Shown here piece by piece: positions 19,212 through 29,230 of a stretch of 64,000 nucleotides of DNA. The notes below the pieces were generated by a model. It did not search any database and was not told where the DNA came from. It saw nothing but the letters and a program-made list of their open reading frames with translations. Within the stretch, counting starts at the first letter, position 1, and the number at the start of each line of letters is the position of its first letter. Source of the stretch: Heyndrickxia ginsengihumi (GTDB lineage Bacteria; Bacillota; Bacilli; Bacillales; Bacillaceae_C); assembly GCF_011008565.1 (NCBI RefSeq), contig NZ_JAAIWK010000001.1:62001-126000 (forward strand), written 5' to 3'. The translations under genes and the position numbers were made by a program.

Positions 19212-20882
19212 TTACATTTTTTCTGGTGCTGATACACCGATCAACATCAAAGCATTTTTCAGTGTAATTTGAACAGATTTAATTAATGCTAAGCGGGCTT
19301 TCGTTGTATTTACATTTTCCGGATCAAGTACCTTTACTGCGTTATAAAAACTATGGAATGTCGAAGCTAAATCATTAATATAATTTGTAATCCGATGAGG
19401 AATTCTCTTCTCCGCAGCATCAGCAATCACCTGTGGAAACTCTCCTAATTTTTTCAGTAAATCAAATTCTTTTTCTGCCTGAATGGTATTAAGCTGGGCT
19501 TTGTCATCAAATGGCAATCCCTGTTCCTCAGCTTGTCTTAAAATACTGCAAATACGGGCATGTGCATATTGAGCATAATAAACAGGATTTTCATTTGATT
19601 CAGATACAGCTAAGTCTAAATCAAAGTCCAAATGTGTATCCGAACTGCGCATTGCAAAGAAATAGCGAGTTGCATCAAGGCCAACTTCTTCAATGAGATC
19701 GCGCATTGTAACAGCTTTTCCTGTCCGTTTACTCATTTTCATTTTTTCTCCATTTTTAAACAAATGAACAAGCTGGATAATTTCAACCTCTAATTTTTCC
19801 GGATTATATCCTAATGCTTCCATCGCTGCCTTCATACGCGGAATATAGCCATGGTGATCGGCGCCCCAAATGTTAATCAGCGTTTGAAATCCGCGGTCAA
19901 ACTTATCTTTATGATAAGCAATATCTGGTGTTAAATACGTATATGATCCATCATTTTTAATAAGTACGCGGTCTTTATCGTCCCCAAAGGTTGTTGATCG
20001 GAACCATGTTGCTCCATCTTTCTCGTATACATGACCCTTTTCATTTAATAATTTAAGCATTTCGTCAATCTTGCCGCTTTCGTATAATGATGTTTCTGAA
20101 TACCAAACATCAAAAGGAACACGGAAGTTTTCCAAGTCTTTTTTCAATTTCTCCATTTCATAATCCAACCCATATTGGCGGAAAAATTGATAACGTTCTT
20201 TTTCATCACTTTCAACAAATTTATTACCGAATTCTGCTGCTAATTTTTTTCCTAATTCAATAATATCAGAACCTTGATATCCATCTTCCGGCATTTCTTT
20301 TTCAATACCAAGTGCCTGAAAATAACGAGCCTCAACAGACAAAGCTAAATTATGAATTTGATTTCCAGCATCATTAATATAATATTCCCGGCTTACTTCA
20401 TATCCTGCCTTGTCCAAAATATTGCACAAAGAGTCTCCTACTGCCGCACCTCGAGCATGTCCTAGGTGAAGGTCTCCAGTCGGGTTTGCAGAAACAAACT
20501 CAACTTGGACCTTTTCCCCTTGTCCAGCATTTGAACGCCCGTAATCATCCCCTTGCTCTAAAATAACAGGGATCAATTTTGTTAAATAGGCATTATTCAT
20601 ATAAAAGTTAATAAAACCAGGACCCGCAATTTCTACTTTTTCAATAGACGCTTTAGAGTGGTCCAGTTGCTCGATCATTGCCTCTGCAATCATACGCGGA
20701 GCTTTCTTTGCTATCCTTGTCAGTTGCATAGCAATATTTGTAGCATAGTCACCATGTGCCTTATCTTTAGGTTTTTCCAAAATGACGGCGGGTACTTGAT
20801 CTTCAGTAACAAAACCCGTTTTTACTACTGCTTGCTTAATTTCTTCTTTCAGCGCTTCTTGAATTTGTTCTACAATATTCAT
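19212..20882 (-). CDS. argS: Arginyl-tRNA synthetase
   Basis: Class I synthetase that charges tRNA-Arg. 556 aa, normal for Bacillus. N-terminal Arg-tRNA recognition domain (about 1-110), catalytic core with HIGH motif as [11 protein letters not shown] and KMSKR as [10 protein letters not shown]-terminal anticodon-binding DALR domain. Its ATG overlaps the stop of ywiB in the ATGA arrangement, so the two are translationally coupled. Confidence 0.97.
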   Translation of the reverse strand: MNIVEQIQEALKEEIKQAVVKTGFVTEDQVPAVILEKPKDKAHGDYATNIAMQLTRIAKKAPRMIAEAMIEQLDHSKASIEKVEIAGPGFINFYMNNAYLTKLIPVILEQGDDYGRSNAGQGEKVQVEFVSANPTGDLHLGHARGAAVGDSLCNILDKAGYEVSREYYINDAGNQIHNLALSVEARYFQALGIEKEMPEDGYQGSDIIELGKKLAAEFGNKFVESDEKERYQFFRQYGLDYEMEKLKKDLENFRVPFDVWYSETSLYESGKIDEMLKLLNEKGHVYEKDGATWFRSTTFGDDKDRVLIKNDGSYTYLTPDIAYHKDKFDRGFQTLINIWGADHHGYIPRMKAAMEALGYNPEKLEVEIIQLVHLFKNGEKMKMSKRTGKAVTMRDLIEEVGLDATRYFFAMRSSDTHLDFDLDLAVSESNENPVYYAQYAHARICSILRQAEEQGLPFDDKAQLNTIQAEKEFDLLKKLGEFPQVIADAAEKRIPHRITNYINDLASTFHSFYNAVKVLDPENVNTTKARLALIKSVQITLKNALMLIGVSAPEKM

Positions 20883-21319
20883 GTAATATCATGTGCCTCC
20901 TCATATTTTATCGTCATATTATATGTACCGACTGTCTTAGCCTGCATATGAAGCTCATATTTCAAAGAGATCGCTCCGTTATTCTCCCTCATTTGTTGAT
21001 GACAAATTTCTTTTGCTTTTGTTTGCAATAAAAATGTGCCGAACTGGCTTTCATAAGATCCGTTTCTTTGTTCATTTGTCTGAAGGGAAAGCCGCATCTT
21101 TAATGCACCGCTTCGCAAAATAAGTGCACCATCCTCAGCTATTTTAATAATCGTATGTACAGTTCCTTCCTCTAATACTTCATCATACTTTAAAAAAGCC
21201 GCATTTCCTTTTTCGTAATAGCGACCAAATAAAATGAGCTCTATTGTCTCATGTTCTTCTTGCTGAATTTCTGTTTTTAAATGAATCTTTACAGGATAAG
21301 ATTGGACTTCCACTGCCAT
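20879..21319 (-). CDS. ywiB: DUF1934 protein YwiB
   Basis: Conserved small cytosolic protein always found upstream of argS in Bacillus; family DUF1934, predicted lipocalin/calycin-like beta barrel. 146 aa of alternating polar and hydrophobic strands, rich in paired charges, with no cysteine cluster or membrane segment. An upstream GTG (21328) has its SD only one base away; ATG 21319, with AAAGGA about 10 bases upstream, is preferred. Function unknown; coupling to argS suggests a link to translation, but that is context only. Confidence 0.88.
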   Translation of the reverse strand: MAVEVQSYPVKIHLKTEIQQEEHETIELILFGRYYEKGNAAFLKYDEVLEEGTVHTIIKIAEDGALILRSGALKMRLSLQTNEQRNGSYESQFGTFLLQTKAKEICHQQMRENNGAISLKYELHMQAKTVGTYNMTIKYEEAHDIT

Positions 21320-21452
21320 ATGGCTCACATCCTTTGCTCATGACTTTATCATGACATGGAAAAGACGAGCATTTCGGCTCAACCAATGTTTATTTTTAAC
21401 CATTATAACCTTTTTATTATAAAAATAAAAAGAGTGAAAAGCAATGTTAAAA

Positions 21453-21490
21453 GGGTCAAACACCATTATACAATATGGTATTTGACCCTT
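21453..21490. terminator. speB terminator (bidirectional)
   Basis: GGGTCAAA-C-ACCAT and ATGGT-A-TTTGACCC form a strong stem of about 13 pairs, 10 bases after the speB stop. Member of the GTCAAAC/GTCAGAC terminator family discussed in the findings. Confidence 0.85.
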
Positions 21491-21498
21491 CGTCATTC

Positions 21499-22371
21499 TT
21501 ATTTCACCCAGCCTAGGAGCATTTCTCTTACTAATTTACTTGCAGTGTTAGCCGTTTGCTCAGAGTGATCATAAATTGGTGCAACTTCAACTAAGTCGCA
21601 GCCAACTACTTTGACATCTGCATGTGCAATTTCATGAATGGAAGCTAACAATTCTTTCGAAGTAATTCCGCCAGCATCAACCGTACCTGTACCAGGAGCA
21701 AAAGCAGGATCCAATACATCAATATCAATCGTTACATAAACTGGACGCCCGCTTAATGTAGGTAGGATTTTTTTCAACGGTTCTAATACTTCAAATTTGG
21801 AAATATGCATACCGTTTGCTTTTGCCCATTCAAATTCCTCTTTCATACCAGAGCGGATACCAAATGAGTATACGTTATTAGGCTTTATTAATTCTGCAAC
21901 TTTTCTAATTGGAGTTGAGTGAGAAAGCGGCTCCCCTTCATATTCCGTACGTAAATCTGTATGCGCATCAAAATGTATGACAGCCAAATCTGAATATTTG
22001 CTGTACATCGCCTTAATGACTGGCCATGAAACAAGATGCTCTCCGCCTAGTCCAAATGGGAATTTTCCATCCTTTAACAATGTATGAATATAGTCTTCGA
22101 TCATCTCGATGCTTCTTTGCGGATTTCCAAATGGCAATGGAATATCACCAGCATCAAAAAATTTCACTTCATCAAGTTCTCGATCTAAATACGGGCTGTA
22201 TTCTTCTAATCCAATTGAAACTTCACGAATACGAGTAGGGCCAAATCTTGATCCTGGACGATAACTTACAGTCCAATCCATTGGCATACCGTAAATCACT
22301 ACTTGGCTTTCCTCATAATTTGGATGACTTCCAATAAATACATTCCCTGAATATGCCTCATCAAACCTCAT
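21499..22371 (-). CDS. speB: Agmatinase
   Basis: Hydrolyses agmatine to putrescine and urea in the arginine-decarboxylase route to polyamines; binuclear manganese ureohydrolase, 290 aa. Metal ligands lie in LGGEHLVSW, HFDAHTDLRTEY and TIDIDVLDPAFAPGTGTVD. It follows speE by 21 bases, forming the speE-speB operon found in Bacillus. Confidence 0.96.
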   Translation of the reverse strand: MRFDEAYSGNVFIGSHPNYEESQVVIYGMPMDWTVSYRPGSRFGPTRIREVSIGLEEYSPYLDRELDEVKFFDAGDIPLPFGNPQRSIEMIEDYIHTLLKDGKFPFGLGGEHLVSWPVIKAMYSKYSDLAVIHFDAHTDLRTEYEGEPLSHSTPIRKVAELIKPNNVYSFGIRSGMKEEFEWAKANGMHISKFEVLEPLKKILPTLSGRPVYVTIDIDVLDPAFAPGTGTVDAGGITSKELLASIHEIAHADVKVVGCDLVEVAPIYDHSEQTANTASKLVREMLLGWVK

Positions 22372-22392
22372 ATATAACTTCTCCTTACCTTC

Positions 22393-23223
22393 TTATTTAA
22401 TTAGATCCTGCACAAATTTAGGAAGCACAAACGAAGCTTTATGGAGCTCCTTTGTGTAATATTTCGTTTCAATTTCATGGAAACGTTCTTCATTTACTTC
22501 TAGTGGATCATATTTTTTTGAACCAATTGTAAATGTCCACATACCGCTTGGATATGTTGGAACATTTGCTGTATATAATCTCGTAATTGGAAAAATTTCT
22601 TTAACGTCCCGCTGTACTTCACGGATCAAGTCTGCTTTAAACCATGGATTATCAGTTTGTGCAACAAAGATGCCATCTTCTTTCAATGCTTTTGCTATCC
22701 CGGCATAGAAACCTTTCGTAAATAAATTGACTGCCGGACCTACCGGTTCAGTAGAATCAACCATGATCACATCATATTGGTTTTCGCTCGTTGCAATATG
22801 CATAAAACCATCATCCACTTTCACTTCAACACGCTCATTGTCTAATTCTCCAGCAATTTCTGGCAAATACTTTTTAGAGTACTCAATTACTTTACCATCA
22901 ATTTCAACAAGCGTTGCTTTTTTCACACTCGGGTGCTTTAGCACTTCACGAATAACACCGCCGTCACCACCGCCAACCACTAATACTTGTTCTGGATTAG
23001 GATGTGTAAAAAGCGGTACATGTGACATCATCTCGTGATAAACGAACTCATCTTTTATTGATGTCATCACCATACCGTCCAAAAGCAGCATATTCCCCCA
23101 CTCTGCGGTCTCAACCATATCTAGCTTTTGAAATTCAGTTTGTTCAGTATGTAAAGTTTTGTTTACTTTCATAGTAATTCCAAAATCTTTTGTTTGATGT
23201 TCAGTAAACCAAAGTCCTGCCAT
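22393..23223 (-). CDS. speE: Spermidine synthase
   Basis: Transfers aminopropyl from decarboxylated S-adenosylmethionine to putrescine. 276 aa with an N-terminal beta domain ([17 protein letters not shown]) and a Rossmann methyltransferase-like core: [13 protein letters not shown] and catalytic-site [18 protein letters not shown] before ATG 23223. First gene of speE-speB; the product of speB (putrescine) is the substrate of SpeE. Confidence 0.96.
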   Translation of the reverse strand: MAGLWFTEHQTKDFGITMKVNKTLHTEQTEFQKLDMVETAEWGNMLLLDGMVMTSIKDEFVYHEMMSHVPLFTHPNPEQVLVVGGGDGGVIREVLKHPSVKKATLVEIDGKVIEYSKKYLPEIAGELDNERVEVKVDDGFMHIATSENQYDVIMVDSTEPVGPAVNLFTKGFYAGIAKALKEDGIFVAQTDNPWFKADLIREVQRDVKEIFPITRLYTANVPTYPSGMWTFTIGSKKYDPLEVNEERFHEIETKYYTKELHKASFVLPKFVQDLIK

Positions 23224-23578
23224 AATGTTTCCTCCTTGAAAAAAATCCTTTTATTTTATCAATTTTAACCCGAGTTTAAAAAAAGAACGAACAAACATGT
23301 TTCATTGTAAATTGTTGAGAAAGACCCTTTTCAATAAAGCTAGAGCTTTCATGTCATCAAACTAAAATCGTAAATGGAGATTCCTCCTAAGAATCTTTCT
23401 ATAGTATTTCTACCTTATTTAAATACATACAAACATGAGAAAAAGTATAGTAGATTCTCGACAAAATGCAAGAATTTTTTTGCTGCGGGTCTATTTTTTC
23501 CCAATTGATGTTTAAAATGACTTTCATTTTTTCATACTAAATGGATGAAGAGTTTTTTAGAAATGAGGTGCCGATTAA
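23224..23578. other. Divergent intergenic region speE/pbpG
   Basis: About 355 AT-rich bases must hold promoters for both genes. I see no firm match: on the minus strand TTGAAA (near 23335) with TACAAT has a 19-base spacer, longer than ideal. A small hairpin (AGATTC...GAATCT, 23378-23397) lies in the middle. No small gene is supported. Confidence 0.4.
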
Positions 23579-25636
23579 ATGGACGCTCTTCCAAACCCGA
23601 AAATCGTGAAAGCCAAAAGAGGATTCCGTCTATTCTTCTTAGCTTTTTTCGCTCTTATCCTCTTCATATCTTTCTGCTTTCTTGCACTATATATTTATGC
23701 CAAGATTATCGGACCCCCGCCACTTGCAGTTCCACAGTCAACTCTATACTATTCAAGTGACGGTAAAGTAATTGGTGAAAGTAATAGTGGACAGGAACGA
23801 TATTGGGTGGATTTCAATGATATTTCCCAGGATATGATTGACGCAACCGTGTCCATAGAAGATCGAAACTTTTATAAACATCACGGTTTTGATTATAAGC
23901 GATTAGCTGGTGCCGTACTAGCAGATATTAAGGCAGGCGGAAGAGTTCAAGGTGCGAGTACCATTACTCAGCAATATGCACGGAATTTATTTCTCACGCT
24001 TGATAAAACATGGGAAAGAAAAGTAAAGGAAGCATTTTACACCATTCGCCTGGAAATGAATTATAGTAAAAATGACATTTTACAAGGTTATTTGAATACG
24101 ATTAATTACGGTCATGGCGCATATGGTATACAAGCTGCTAGTGAATATTATTTTGGTAAAAGCGCACGGCATCTTACTTTAGCAGAAGCTGCGATGCTTG
24201 CAGGGATACCAAAAGGACCGAGCATCTATTCTCCAATGATCTCATATAAAAAGGCAAAAGAAAGACAAGAAATTGTATTACATTCCATGGTGGAAAATGG
24301 GTATATCACAAAAAAACAAGCAGAACAAGCAAGCCAGGAGAAGCTTACTCTTGTTGGTAAACATAAAAATGAAGATATTCATATTGCCCCTTACTTCCAA
24401 GATGTTGTAAAGCAACAATTAAAGGAAAAGTTAGGTTTTGATGACCGAACAATTGCATTAGGTGGATTACGGGTATACACCACTTTAAATACGAAACAAC
24501 AAAAAATTGCCGAGAAGACGGTTAAAGAAACGATTCCTGCTGATTCAAGCATTCAGCTTGGCTTTGTAGCAATGAATCCAAAAAACGGATATGTCACTGC
24601 ACTAGTTGGCGGCAGAAATTATAAAGACAGTCCCTTCAATCGGGTTGTGCAGGCTGCTAGACAACCGGGATCAACAATTAAACCGATATTATATTACGCT
24701 GCCCTCAATCATGGCTTCACTCCAACGACCATGATGAAGAGTGCGCCTACTACTTTCCGTGTTAATAATGGCCAAACAGTATATAAGCCTCATAACTTTA
24801 ATAGCCAATATGCTAATAAAAAAATTACGATGCTTGAGGCACTTGCTGTCTCAGATAATATTTACGCTGTAAAGACGCATCTATTTCTAGGTGAAAACAC
24901 ATTAGTCAAGGAAGCTAAGCAGTTTGGTATTACAACAAAGATGGAAAAAGTACCTTCTCTTGCACTTGGAACTTCGAACGTCCACGTCATTGATATGGTG
25001 CATGCATATAGTTTATTAGACAATAACGGAAAAGGAAATGATCCTGTCTATATAACAAAAGTCGAGGACTATAAAGGGGACGTATTATACCAAGCAAATC
25101 AACAGCAAAAACAAATATTGAAGCCAAATGTTGCCTTTGTTACATCACAAATGATGACCGGAATGTTTGATAAACGTTTAAATGGTTATGCAACTGTTAC
25201 CGGCTCGTCCATCGTTAATCAAATTACACGTCCATATGCAGGAAAATCCGGTTCAACAAACACAGATAGTTGGATGATTGGGTTCTCACCGCAGCTCGTA
25301 TCAGGAGTATGGGTTGGCTACGACAATGGAAAAGAGTTAACATTAGCGGCTGACAAGCTTTACGCCAAAAAAATCTGGGTAAAATTCATGGAACAATCAC
25401 TTGCGAATAAACCGATTGAAGAATTTACCCCGCCTAAAGGTGTTGTAGGTGCCGCAATCGATCCAACTACTGGCAAACTTGCAACAGAACAGTGTCCAAT
25501 ATCAAGACTTACTTATTTCGTTTCTGGAACAGAACCAACCGATACGTGTACAACACATTCACCAAACAGCAAAACGAAAGATCAATCGAAGGATAAGCAT
25601 GAATCACTGTTTCACAAATTACTTAAATGGCTATAA
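23579..25636 (+). CDS. pbpG: Class A penicillin-binding protein PbpG
   Basis: Bifunctional glycosyltransferase/transpeptidase; in B. subtilis PbpG (YwhE) is made in the forespore and helps build spore peptidoglycan. 685 aa: cytoplasmic N terminus, one transmembrane helix (about residues 18-45), GT51 domain with EDRNFYKHHGFD and STITQQYARN, then transpeptidase with active-site Ser in RQPGSTIKP, SDN motif (VSDNIYAV) and KSG motif (GKSGSTNTD). RBS GAGGTG 8 bases before the ATG. Sigma-F control is expected from the B. subtilis orthologue, but I could not place a convincing sigma-F promoter. Confidence 0.93.
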   Translation: MDALPNPKIVKAKRGFRLFFLAFFALILFISFCFLALYIYAKIIGPPPLAVPQSTLYYSSDGKVIGESNSGQERYWVDFNDISQDMIDATVSIEDRNFYKHHGFDYKRLAGAVLADIKAGGRVQGASTITQQYARNLFLTLDKTWERKVKEAFYTIRLEMNYSKNDILQGYLNTINYGHGAYGIQAASEYYFGKSARHLTLAEAAMLAGIPKGPSIYSPMISYKKAKERQEIVLHSMVENGYITKKQAEQASQEKLTLVGKHKNEDIHIAPYFQDVVKQQLKEKLGFDDRTIALGGLRVYTTLNTKQQKIAEKTVKETIPADSSIQLGFVAMNPKNGYVTALVGGRNYKDSPFNRVVQAARQPGSTIKPILYYAALNHGFTPTTMMKSAPTTFRVNNGQTVYKPHNFNSQYANKKITMLEALAVSDNIYAVKTHLFLGENTLVKEAKQFGITTKMEKVPSLALGTSNVHVIDMVHAYSLLDNNGKGNDPVYITKVEDYKGDVLYQANQQQKQILKPNVAFVTSQMMTGMFDKRLNGYATVTGSSIVNQITRPYAGKSGSTNTDSWMIGFSPQLVSGVWVGYDNGKELTLAADKLYAKKIWVKFMEQSLANKPIEEFTPPKGVVGAAIDPTTGKLATEQCPISRLTYFVSGTEPTDTCTTHSPNSKTKDQSKDKHESLFHKLLKWL

Positions 25637-25673
25637 ACAAATGGGCCTTCTTCGTAAAACCGTTTCTTGTACA

Positions 25674-25739
25674 ATAAAAAAGGTCAAACACCCCTTTATC
25701 TCTTACTATAGAGAATTGGGATGCTTGACCTTTTTATTT
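25674..25739 (+). terminator. pbpG terminator
   Basis: AAAAAGGTCAA-ACACCC pairs with GGGATGC-TTGACCTTTTT over a loop of about 27 bases, then T-rich sequence. Shares the GGTCAAACACC arm with the speB terminator. Confidence 0.8.
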
Positions 25740-25886
25740 TTAGTTTTTTTCTAAAGATTGTTGTTTTTAAAGGAAGCTGACTCCCGTTCAAGAGTGCTCG
25801 TTTTCCTCGCACCTTTCACACCAATCAACCCCAAAATCTTTATTTCTTTAATTAAAAAACAACAAAGTTTACAAAAATAGCATTCA

Positions 25887-27041
25887 TTATTTATTATAAT
25901 CAGCTTTTAATTGATTGTACTGGGCAATAATTTCTTTCGTAATATCATTGCTTGCATCAAGATGGCTTACTTCTTTAAGAGCATATTCTACACCATGTTC
26001 AGCAATCATGTTTTGTAATTCTACAGCTTCCGCATCTTCTTTTACATCGAATAATAGGCATGCTGCAATGGCATTTGCAAGGTTTTTATAAGATAAACCT
26101 AATTTATTAGCTTCCACTAATGGTTTAACTAAACGGTCTTCAGGTCCTAATTTACGAATTGGTGAACGACCTACACGAGTAACATCGTCATGTAAATGTT
26201 TATTTTGGAAACGTCCTAAAATCTTTTGAATGTATTTTTGATGTTCTGCTGCATCTAAGCCATAGCGTTTGATTAAATATGCACCAGTTTCTTCAATTGT
26301 TGCTTTTACACGTTCATAAACAGCTGAATCATTTAAAGTCTCATCAATTGTTTGTTTTCCTGCAAGATAACCAAAGTATGCTGTAACAGCATGTCCAGTA
26401 TTTACTGTAAACAGTTTACGTTCAATATAAGGAGCTAAATCCTTAACTGTCGTCATACCTTCAACTGCAGGAACATCTTCAGTTGTTTCTACAATCCATT
26501 CATGATATGGCTCAACTAAAACATCTAAAGAATTTTTATTATCTTGAATTGGAACAATACGATCTACTGCAGAATTAAAGAAGTAAACAACGCCTTCCAT
26601 TTTTGCTTTTGTTTCTTCATCAAGCGCATTTAAAATATGTCCTTTTAAAATATCTGTTGCTGAAATTTGATTTTCACATGCAATGACATAAACTTTCTCT
26701 TGATTTGCAGCAATTTTTGCTTTTAATCCTTTTGCAATTAAAGGTGCGATGCGTGGTAAAATATTCGGACCAATTGCAGTTGTCACATATGTTGCCTCTG
26801 CAATTGCTTGGATTACTTCATTTTCCTGCGTCATATTGTTTAAACCAGAAACATTATGAATTTCTGTTACGGTTTGATTATCCTCTGCTGTTTTTACATT
26901 ATATGCTTGATCTTCGTTTAATTTTGAAATAATTTGATCTGCAATATCTACAAATGTAACATGGTATCCAGATTGTGAGAATAAAGCACCAATAAAACCT
27001 CTACCAATATTTCCAGCTCCAAAATGAACTACTTTTTTCAT
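25887..27041 (-). CDS. mtlD: Mannitol-1-phosphate 5-dehydrogenase
   Basis: Oxidises mannitol 1-phosphate to fructose 6-phosphate with NAD. 384 aa; Rossmann motif HFGAGNIGRGFIG at the N terminus, active-site helix with IERKLFTVNTGHA, and DDVTRVGRSPIRKL near residue 285. Last gene of the mtl operon; its RBS AAAGGA overlaps the final codons of mtlR, so translation is probably coupled. No clear terminator follows. Confidence 0.96.
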   Translation of the reverse strand: MKKVVHFGAGNIGRGFIGALFSQSGYHVTFVDIADQIISKLNEDQAYNVKTAEDNQTVTEIHNVSGLNNMTQENEVIQAIAEATYVTTAIGPNILPRIAPLIAKGLKAKIAANQEKVYVIACENQISATDILKGHILNALDEETKAKMEGVVYFFNSAVDRIVPIQDNKNSLDVLVEPYHEWIVETTEDVPAVEGMTTVKDLAPYIERKLFTVNTGHAVTAYFGYLAGKQTIDETLNDSAVYERVKATIEETGAYLIKRYGLDAAEHQKYIQKILGRFQNKHLHDDVTRVGRSPIRKLGPEDRLVKPLVEANKLGLSYKNLANAIAACLLFDVKEDAEAVELQNMIAEHGVEYALKEVSHLDASNDITKEIIAQYNQLKADYNK

Positions 27042-27048
27042 AACTTGG

Positions 27049-29136
27049 TCATTCCTTTACAAATTTATTTTGAAGAAAGTTCAAAAATGTCTCTTCTAAT
27101 TTTGAACGAATCATACTTTCGTTCGCTGAGGAAAAGATCATTAAAGACTCCCTGTCTTCAACAATGGTTGTACTAACAATACTAATGATCTCCAATTCAA
27201 GCTGATTTAATGACTCAGGTGCCAGTAGTAACAGTAAATTATGAATATCCATTTGTTTCCCATCCATTCCCTTGACTTTATAGGGATTTTTTAAATGGGC
27301 GATATGAAAGACCATCTCTTGAATCCCTTCATGCCGGCAATGATAAAAAGCCAAATGGGTATTTGGAATACCTAACCCACCCTTTGACTCACGATGAAGG
27401 AGTTGATGGTATACACCTTCAACATCTGTTACGAATCCTTGTTTAGCACACTCCAAAATCATTGCTTTCATGCAGTCCTCATAAGTAGAACTATCTTTTT
27501 CACGATAAACAGAAAAATTCCGCAGTAATGTTCGAATACATTTTTGCGATATTTCCAAGTCATTCATAAATTCTTGAAGAGATACATTAGACTTATTTTG
27601 TTTTGGCTTTTTAACTTCCGGAGTATTACTTGTAATTCTTGTAAAATCTTTAATATGCTTTCCTAAATAACGATTAATAGCCTCAATATCATGTTCATAA
27701 AGAAGCGGATTCACATATACGTACTCAATACTCCTTAAAGGCAACTGTACAGTTGAAATGATAATTTGATATTGTTTTAAATCTAACGTCTGCATATCCT
27801 TAATTGATGCAATATCGATCGAGGAAATCTCGCCAACCTCTTTTTTTATCCTACTCGCAAGCATCTTTGAAGTCCCAATTCCAGTAGGACAAACAACTAA
27901 TGCACGAATTCGGATCTCTTCCTTTCTAAGTTCAAGGGCAGAACCAAAATGAAGTACAACATAGGCAACTTCATCATCCGGAAAAGAGATGCCCTTAAAT
28001 TCCTTAGCAAGGCTATTGCTAACAGCCATAAATAGCAATGGATATTTCTTCTTAATTTCATCCGTTAATGGATTAAAGGTACTCATGTTTTGCCTTACTC
28101 TAAAGATAGATGGTTCCATATGCGCCATAAGTCCTTGAAATAAAGAAAAGTCTGATGTCAGGTCAATATTCATTTGATGAGAAACGTCTTGAATCACTCT
28201 CTTTAATGAACGACCGATTAGCACACTATCGTAGTAAGCGGATTCTGCTTCTTTTAATTTTGACCCTTTTAAGACTGCTGCTAGAAATGCCATTTCAACA
28301 TCCCCTATAACAATAGAGAATGTTTCCAATACTTTCCCGCTTAATGCCTTAATAGCTGAAAACTCTTCGCTTTCCTTTAATGACTGCAAATCAACTTCAT
28401 CTGCCTGCAGGCGGAAGTCGCTTTCAATCCTTTGCAAGGAAACACATGTCTGTACTAAAAAACCGATGTAATCACTATCTGCTAATTTTGAATGAATGCC
28501 ACTAATTGTTGAACTTACAATTTCATCGATCCCCTGCAAATATTCTTTTTTAAAGTAAAACAATATTTGTTCTGAATCTATAGCTTCATTTGAAATTAAC
28601 AGTAAATTTTCAATCAATTCCTCATTAAAGTAGGTCAAAAAAAAGCTTGCTAACGCTTTTCGTTTTGACGATTCTGATCCAATAATTTCAACACCAATTC
28701 CTCTTTTTCTCACAAGTTGAATGCCAAAATTGCTAACCCAGTCTGCCAAATCATCTAAATATGTTCCTAATGTCGTAATTGAAACCCCTAAAGCTTTTGC
28801 TAATGGCGCTAATTTAAGCGGTCCATTTGCCCCGAGCAACTTAATGAGACTAAGAAGTTTTCTTTCCTCTACGGATAAATCAACAGGCTTAATTTTGATC
28901 AATTCTTGAATTAACCGATAAATATTTTGATCTGCACCCACAATAGATAGTCCATTATCTACAGATTTTGCAATTTTTAAATCAAATTTTTCAACGATCT
29001 TTTCTACGTTCTTCAAATCTCGCTGAATCGTTCTGACACTCACATGTAAAAAAGTAGCAATCGATAGTTCCGTATGTTTTCCGCTCTTTTTAATTAAAAA
29101 CTCTAAAATGGCTTTCTCTCTTGCTGTAATAAACAT
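27049..29136 (-). CDS. mtlR: Mannitol operon transcriptional activator MtlR
   Basis: PRD-containing activator controlled by PTS phosphorylation. Domain order in 695 aa: N-terminal HTH (HTELSIATFLHVSVRTIQRD), second winged HTH (to about 180), PRD1 (about 190-290), PRD2 (about 300-405, His in LMAHMEPSIFR and VVLHFGSALEL), EIIB-like domain with Cys in VCPTGIGTSKML, and EIIA-like domain with His in THLAFYHCRHEG. Phosphorylation by HPr and by MtlA decides its activity in Bacillus/Geobacillus. It lies between mtlA and mtlD, unlike the detached mtlR of B. subtilis. Confidence 0.93.
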   Translation of the reverse strand: MFITAREKAILEFLIKKSGKHTELSIATFLHVSVRTIQRDLKNVEKIVEKFDLKIAKSVDNGLSIVGADQNIYRLIQELIKIKPVDLSVEERKLLSLIKLLGANGPLKLAPLAKALGVSITTLGTYLDDLADWVSNFGIQLVRKRGIGVEIIGSESSKRKALASFFLTYFNEELIENLLLISNEAIDSEQILFYFKKEYLQGIDEIVSSTISGIHSKLADSDYIGFLVQTCVSLQRIESDFRLQADEVDLQSLKESEEFSAIKALSGKVLETFSIVIGDVEMAFLAAVLKGSKLKEAESAYYDSVLIGRSLKRVIQDVSHQMNIDLTSDFSLFQGLMAHMEPSIFRVRQNMSTFNPLTDEIKKKYPLLFMAVSNSLAKEFKGISFPDDEVAYVVLHFGSALELRKEEIRIRALVVCPTGIGTSKMLASRIKKEVGEISSIDIASIKDMQTLDLKQYQIIISTVQLPLRSIEYVYVNPLLYEHDIEAINRYLGKHIKDFTRITSNTPEVKKPKQNKSNVSLQEFMNDLEISQKCIRTLLRNFSVYREKDSSTYEDCMKAMILECAKQGFVTDVEGVYHQLLHRESKGGLGIPNTHLAFYHCRHEGIQEMVFHIAHLKNPYKVKGMDGKQMDIHNLLLLLAPESLNQLELEIISIVSTTIVEDRESLMIFSSANESMIRSKLEETFLNFLQNKFVKE

Positions 29137-29230
29137 TGAATATCAACTCTTTTCAGTCGAGGAATGGAAAACAAACTGTTTACATAAATAGGAATAGAAA
29201 GATGTGAAACACATCTTTCTACTCTTTTTA

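Noticed and set aside
23430-23480. Sigma-F promoter for pbpG
   Set aside because: GTATA is present near 23446 but the -10 (ATGCAAGAA) is a poor match; not strong enough to list.
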